Assembly (NCBI GenBank): GCA_035578155.1
Contig: JAPWDM010000007.1
Location: 33,950,413 to 34,014,412 of the forward strand
Reading direction: 5' to 3'
DNA from: Brachynemurus nebulosus
Lineage: Eukaryota > Arthropoda > Insecta > Neuroptera > Myrmeleontidae
Length of the DNA: 64,000 nucleotides
Of this stretch, positions 59,272-64,000 are shown piece by piece (position 1 is the stretch's first letter; the number at the start of each line of letters is the position of its first letter). The position numbers and the translations under genes are program-made. The notes beneath the pieces were generated by a model, which worked only from the letters and a program-made list of their open reading frames with translations, was not told the origin of the DNA and did no database searches.

Positions 59272-60099
59272 CACGGAGAGAAAAATTATATAATTTTTGT
59301 AGATAAAATTTCAGAAAAATTACCATGCTCTCTTTTAATGCGTGCGCGATCGACGACCAAAGTAAAAAATATATTATAGCATGGTAAAATTTAATGTGGT
59401 AACACAACTTCTATCACACTCTTATGCATATATGCTATAGTTTAATTCTTGTTGTCGTACTCTTTCATTTGCGCATCTGACCCACAACCTTATGTTGCTT
59501 CGGCTGTACCTGTAAAAACTTCGAAAATGCCCGATCTTTTCCGACCTTGGATTCTTTATGATCCATACAAAAATGATTGGCAACAATATATTTTAATACT
59601 GAAGATAGTGGAGTAACAAAATGATGAATTAAACGATGACCATCCGTCAAGACATTCTAATGAACACTGCTTCGACACCATACGACACGACACCAGCTAA
59701 CCAGCTACTTGCAACACCACCAGTCCTGCTATGTGACCTTCATATATGATTGTGTTGATACTTTCTGCAGCTTGCCTCGCTATGTGACAGCGTTGATACC
59801 TTCTCTTTCTTTCTTTCTACTATTAGCTTCTTTTATTCTTTTCTACTTTTCTTCTATTTTAAGACAGCATGGTAATTTTTGTAAGAAAAACAATTAAACT
59901 GTCGGGAATGGAACTTTTTACTGTGCTGTTTTACAAATTTTACGGAGCTAATATTACGGAAAGAACATTCTATCCTTTAAATTTTCTATGATTAATTATA
60001 ATTTTTGTATTTTTACCGTAGAAAATTGAATATGTTCGCCTTTTACACGTCGATTGTGGTGCTGAGCACAATAATTTTTATATGAATTTTCTCTCTGTG
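59272..60099 (-). mobile_element. TA-flanked MITE, copy B (828 bp)
   Basis: CACGGAGAGAAAA and TTTTCTCTCTGTG ends are flanked by TA (59270-59271 and 60100-60101). It is the inverted partner of 7173-8063, with the same GC-richer core. The minus frame 59465-59650 (GHRLIHHFVTPL, then HKESKVGKDR, then QPKQHKVVGQMRK) is more intact here than in copy A. It may preserve an older coding sequence, but I cannot identify it. Confidence 0.85.
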
Positions 60100-60224
60100 T
60101 ATGTGATTTTTTTTTTGTTCTTTGCCATAAGGGGGAAAAATTTTGAAAAATTTTTAAATTTTAGCAAAATTCACTAAAAATTCACATAGTTTTAATTCAA
60201 CTAAAAAGTAAAAAGTAAAAAGAT

Positions 60225-60450
60225 TTTTATTATTACAGCCACTATCATGTGTGACTTGAGCCCGGGACTGTGACAGAAATTTGTTTTGGGTGAAAATGTT
60301 GGAAATCGTAAGCTCTTGGATGAGTTCTTTTACCAGACACGTTCGTTACCCAAAACATGATTTTTTGGACATTTTTGTCAAAAAGGTGAATATTTTATTG
60401 AAATTTGTTACAATTCAAAAGTTTTCCAATTTGTTTTTTTACCATCGAAA
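60225..60450 (-). repeat. Dispersed repeat, inverted copy of 29885-30295
   Basis: On the minus strand the order is tccaaaaaatcatgttttgg, cgtgtctggtaaaagaactc, aacattttcacccaaaacaa, cagtcccgggctcaagtcac, atagtggctgtaat. Relative to 29885-30295 it lacks the segment containing the (TA)n tract, so it shows the uninterrupted form. Confidence 0.75.
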
Positions 60451-60538
60451 ACATTAGAAAAAAATCACATAAAATCGACTTTTGAATCACTGTTCCAAGT
60501 AAAAGCTGGTTTTCGAGAAAAATTAAAAAAACGATAGG

Positions 60539-60567
60539 GGTTCCGAGGTTATGACCTACGGAACCCA
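60539..60567. repeat. Short palindrome
   Basis: ggggttccgaggt and acctacggaaccc pair with one bulge. A related ttagggttcca string occurs at about 886. It may be the end of a repeat family. Confidence 0.5.
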
Positions 60568-61445
60568 AAAAAGTGTTTGTCCTAAATTATTAGTACTAAA
60601 GCTTGAACTGTTTTTTGAAAACAATCTCCACAATTCTCATCATATTTGATGCGTATATGTGAGTATTGTGGAACGTAAATGTAACTATGTCACAACATAA
60701 CCTATATCCTTTCAAGAAAAATAGGGAAAAATAAATTACACTACCGCACAAAAATATATATGTATAAATAAATGATTTATAATGATTGAATGACAGTGAC
60801 TTTATAAATGGTAACGATAGCTTCCGTCGAAAGATATAAAAGGTCATGCTAGAATGAAATTTATATTACGTCGAAAAAATCTCTTCAAGGATGTGGAACA
60901 CTGAGAAATTGTATAATGCCTTCTTTACACCGGTTCAGTATTAATAATTATACATACAGCTTAGCTATATTCGTTATAGCTTTAACGAACTTCGTTCGAA
61001 GATTTCAATGTTTCATTAGTATAACGATTTTAAAAGCATTAGAGCGGGATAACTTTATCCTTTATAATTTATATTGTTAAAAATATAAAAATACCTAATT
61101 TTTTTTGGGAGGGGGGAAATTTATTGTATATATGACTGTATACATTAGTGAGGCCAATAAAAAGAAAAAAAATACGCTGCCAATGGGGTGTGGCACATAG
61201 CTTCCTCGTACTAGTAAAAGACTTTAAGACAGTGTTCTACCAAATATATATACCATGAAATTATATTTTCATCTTATTTCATAAAAAAATTGTTGTAATT
61301 CAAAATACTTAAAGGCAAAATTATAAAATAATAGCAAAAATATTTTAGAAACTAACCCTCAAAATACTTTAAAAATTTAAGTGAAGTGGGACTAGCAGTA
61401 AATAACATATTGACATTTAATGAGATTTGATGGTAACGCCGTGGA
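60568..61445. other. AT-rich DNA, no gene recognised
   Basis: The minus frame 60596-60847 has one hydrophobic stretch and no motif. Confidence 0.45.
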
Positions 61446-61745
61446 TACTATTACTTCGAGTGCAATGAAATTTGTAGGGGACCATCTAGGAACCAGACCG
61501 CATAATTTCTGACAATTTCATAAAAAAGAATTGAATAGTGCGGAAGTTATGCCTCTTGGTGCAATTTAGTATATTAATGAAATGACATGGTACCGGCGTA
61601 GCTACCGCTACTCCGATTTCGATCAAATTCATACAGGATCATCTAGGAACCAAACTGCATAATTTCGGAAAATTTCATTAAAAACAATCGACCAGTTCAG
61701 AAGTTATGCCACTTGATGCAAACTGGTGACACACAGACGGACAGA
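61446..61745 (+). repeat. Two-unit tandem repeat of arthropod dispersed type
   Basis: Units at about 61455-61570 and 61615-61725 share gaccatctaggaaccagacc / gatcatctaggaaccaaact, gcataatttc-ga-aatttca and gaagttatgcc-cttg-tgca. The right unit ends in acacacagacggacagacac, the short cagacgga run seen at the end of many arthropod dispersed repeats. Confidence 0.8.
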
Positions 61746-62509
61746 CACTAAACTAAAATTGTTCAGGAAGTTCTAAAACGTAAAATTTTTTATTTTTCAA
61801 AAGTGTTCACAATACTTCCGCTACTTTAGTGTAGTCTCGGAAGCAATATTTTACTGACACACACTAAACTGAACTAAACTTTTCAACAAAGTTAAATAAA
61901 GTTAAATAAATATAAAGTTAAATGTTATAATAAACAACGATAAAACATATCCACTGAACTTTATTTGAATACATCTTAATCTTCTGCATGACTCCATGTA
62001 TATAGTGATCGTTATACATTCTTTACACAATAGAACTGTACGCCTGTGTGACGGAGACATTATTTAAAAATAATTTTAGAATTGATTTCGGACTTCAACC
62101 GTCCAAATAAATACGTTGCATACACGCCATACATATGTACGTAATTGTGAACTTTCTTGCTGATCCCGTTTCAAATAACAAAAGAATTACTCAGACGTTA
62201 AAATTCTTTGAAGATAAAATAATTAAATTTTATTTTGCTATTGTAATATAGTCTCTCAATTCATTATTAATAACGCTATATATAATATTCGCTATAAAAT
62301 TAAGTTAGAGTAACGTTAAAAAGTAGTTATATTTAGTAATTAACTAATATCAACATTTCAAAGATGTCGAAGATTCGAGAGTCGGTTATTATAATTGTTT
62401 AATTCTAGTACTACTTATATTTGATGGGAGATACTTGCGGGTAATATAAAATGATTCTGTTGGTCCGTTTTAAATATAGATTATGGTATGATTAATATGG
62501 AATAGTATA
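61746..62509. other. AT-rich DNA, no gene recognised
   Basis: No features beyond a short agttaaataa duplication near 61890. Confidence 0.45.
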
Positions 62510-62529
62510 TTGTGCAATAAGTGCGGGAA

Positions 62530-62610
62530 ATTGTCGATTGCCCACGAAAGCGAAGTTGAGTGCACGAACGTATTGAGTGCGCTCATTCACTTGAGTGGGC
62601 AATCGACAAT
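62530..62610. repeat. 16-bp perfect inverted repeat
   Basis: ATTGTCGATTGCCCAC (62530-62545) and its complement (62595-62610) enclose 49 bases that contain gagtgc/gcgctca pairs. Weak pairing extends outward (gtgcg and cgcac). The frame 62510-62695 overlaps it and is not a supported gene. Confidence 0.85.
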
Positions 62611-62987
62611 CACGCACGAGTTGCACATACTATTTTTTATTACGAATTTCACATACTTTTTTGATACTTTGACATATTTATTACTTTTAAAATAATATTT
62701 TTGAGTCGTCGTCTTTTTTTGTCTGAATTAAATAGTGTTTAAATTACTTTGTTGGTGGTTTCTATAGAAATAATTACGAAATATTTATTAAATGAAAAAT
62801 CAAGAGGCGGCTTTGCGTGTTTTGATTAAATTTTGCGTGTTTCATTGCAAATTTGCGTGTGGAAAGTTTATTTTCCGCACCCAAAAAGTGTGTAGGAAGA
62901 GTACAGTGGGTAAACAGCTATTTTGTGTACAGAAATGTGTGCGCCAAGTTAGTACTTCTTCCGCATGAGTAATAAAAAATAAATTAA

Positions 62988-63369
62988 GGGGAGGTTTACT
63001 TGAGAGTCCTTAAAAATTATGTATTTTTCTGGAATTTTTTTCTCGAGAACGGAAGTAAATATCAATTTTGTACACATATTTATTAAGTATTAAACTATAC
63101 AAAAAAAATTTTTCAAGGAAAAATATAAAAAATTATCCATTTTATAGATAGTGCAATGTGAGGATTCGAAAATCCGATGCCTTGTTGGTTGACATGATAG
63201 CGCCGGTAATAAACCACTGAAATCCAAAAAAACAATAAAGATTGATAAAATATATGAACAGTACCGTCACCTCTACCTATAATATCAATAAATTGCTGAA
63301 AGAAAAAAAAAATTGCGGATGTGTGAACTTTTGATTACGATTTTTGTCTTATTTTTCGCTCTTTAAAGT

Positions 63370-63445
<76 letters not shown>

Positions 63446-63946
63446 AGTGTATCGAACTTAGTGAAAGTGTATCGAAGTCACGGAGAATTGAATTACCTTT
63501 AAAATAAAAAATTTAAAAAAAGGATCCATCGAATATTTTTTGAATTATCGTGTCAACCAGTTCCAAAAATGTGGTTCCGAGATATTATAAAATGTATATT
63601 AAGAAACGTATTTTCAAAATTTCATATTTAATTCTCATTACTGCGTGAATTACGTTTTTTGGTTTTTTTTTTTTTTTTATAGAAAACTCGATTCGGTTAA
63701 GGTGCAATAATCTTTTTTTTTTTTTAAATTACTTTCAGCAAAGTGACTTTGAAAACATATTCTACACATAACTTGCTATCAATTTCTGCAAAAAAAATCG
63801 ATTTTTTGATCGAATCTCAAGTTAACTTCCCTTTAAATTACTTTCAGCAAAATCACTTTGGGAACATATTCTACACATAACTGGCTATCAATTTCTGCAA
63901 AAAAAAAAAATATGGATTTTTTAAAGATGCTCAAGTAAACCTCCCC
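62988..63946 (-). mobile_element. TTAA-flanked element family 1, copy B (959 bp)
   Basis: The ends GGGGAGGTTTACTTGAGAGT and gctcaagtaaacctcccc are flanked by TTAA (62984-62987 and 63947-63950). It is inverted relative to 11134-11927. It differs by a (TA)n expansion at 63378-63443 and by a duplication of about 110 bp of its right subterminal region (about 63720-63795 and 63833-63905, sharing acatattctacacataact). Confidence 0.85.
63378..63443. repeat. (TA)n microsatellite
   Basis: About 66 bp of TA inside the TTAA-flanked element. Copy A at the equivalent position has no such tract, so it expanded after the copies separated. Confidence 0.97.
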
Positions 63947-64000
63947 TTAATGCAAGTATATTATTATTTATTACCCGCAAGCACTTTGAGTTCTACCGCG

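Noticed and set aside
3527..63946. Many repeat pairs (3.5/52.7, 7.2/59.3, 11.1/63.0, 14.6/56.2, 16.3/36.0 kb) are inverted, suggesting one large inverted duplication
   Set aside because: The order of elements is not mirrored, the sequence between them is unrelated, and each copy has its own target duplication. These are independent insertions.
1..64000. tRNA, rRNA, CRISPR array, bacterial operon or known miRNA
   Set aside because: No cloverleaf boxes, rRNA-like conserved blocks, regularly spaced repeats, Shine-Dalgarno-led gene chains or familiar miRNA sequences were seen on either strand.

Overview
The window is AT-rich, intergenic or intronic eukaryotic DNA. It is most likely from an arthropod, probably an insect. 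The signs are very low GC, long (TA)n microsatellites, non-LTR and Penelope-type retroelement fragments, and many short non-autonomous DNA transposons with TA, TTAA, TAA or 8-bp target duplications. There are no operons, rRNA, tRNA or CRISPR arrays. Almost every open frame is either a chance frame in AT-rich DNA or lies inside a transposon. No complete gene is present. I cannot name the species.

The only candidate host coding pieces are two short possible first exons. At 47082-47142 (minus strand) a GC-richer block encodes a signal-peptide-like N-terminus that runs straight into a consensus splice donor (CAG|GTAAGT). At 15741-15818 (plus strand) a GC-richer 26-codon frame begins just after an in-frame stop and ends at a GTAAGA donor. 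If either is real, much of the window is intron. The minus-strand gene would continue towards position 1 and the plus-strand gene towards 64000.

The rest is largely a nested transposon landscape. 0-8 kb: a Harbinger-like MITE (3527-3986) and a TA-flanked MITE (7173-8063). 8.9-12 kb: a decayed pogo-like element with a CxxC zinc-finger remnant, and a TTAA-flanked element. 14.3-17 kb: a long foldback holding a hAT MITE with an exact 8-bp duplication, then a second TTAA family. 24.6-25.4 kb: a tandem duplication split by another copy of the same hAT MITE. 25.9-27.8 kb: a 5'-truncated non-LTR retrotransposon with an 884-bp TA-flanked element inserted at its stop codon. 32-33.7 kb: a minisatellite, then a long-TIR foldback holding another hAT element. 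36-40 kb: MITEs and a foldback with a TGACCTTGA-rich loop. 40.2-43.5 kb: Penelope GIY-YIG, hAT transposase N-terminus and non-LTR RT fragments. 45.9-46.9 kb: a palindrome of about 400 bp inside a larger inverted-repeat element. 49-55 kb: hairpins, TTAA elements, a piggyBac-type element carrying other MITEs, and a foldback with four copies of GTTACGGACGTGAC. 56.2-58.3 kb: three hAT-type elements from three families. 59.3-64 kb: second copies of the 7-kb and 11-kb families.

A recurring theme is that many of the short DNA transposons carry one short motif repeated many times next to their ends (CAAGAC, TTAGTCGA, GTAAAAAA, GTCCGGGTCTA, TAATATCG). These arrays could be amplified transposase-binding sites. 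This shared design is the most unusual thing in the window. All coordinates and family calls were made by eye from the sequence.
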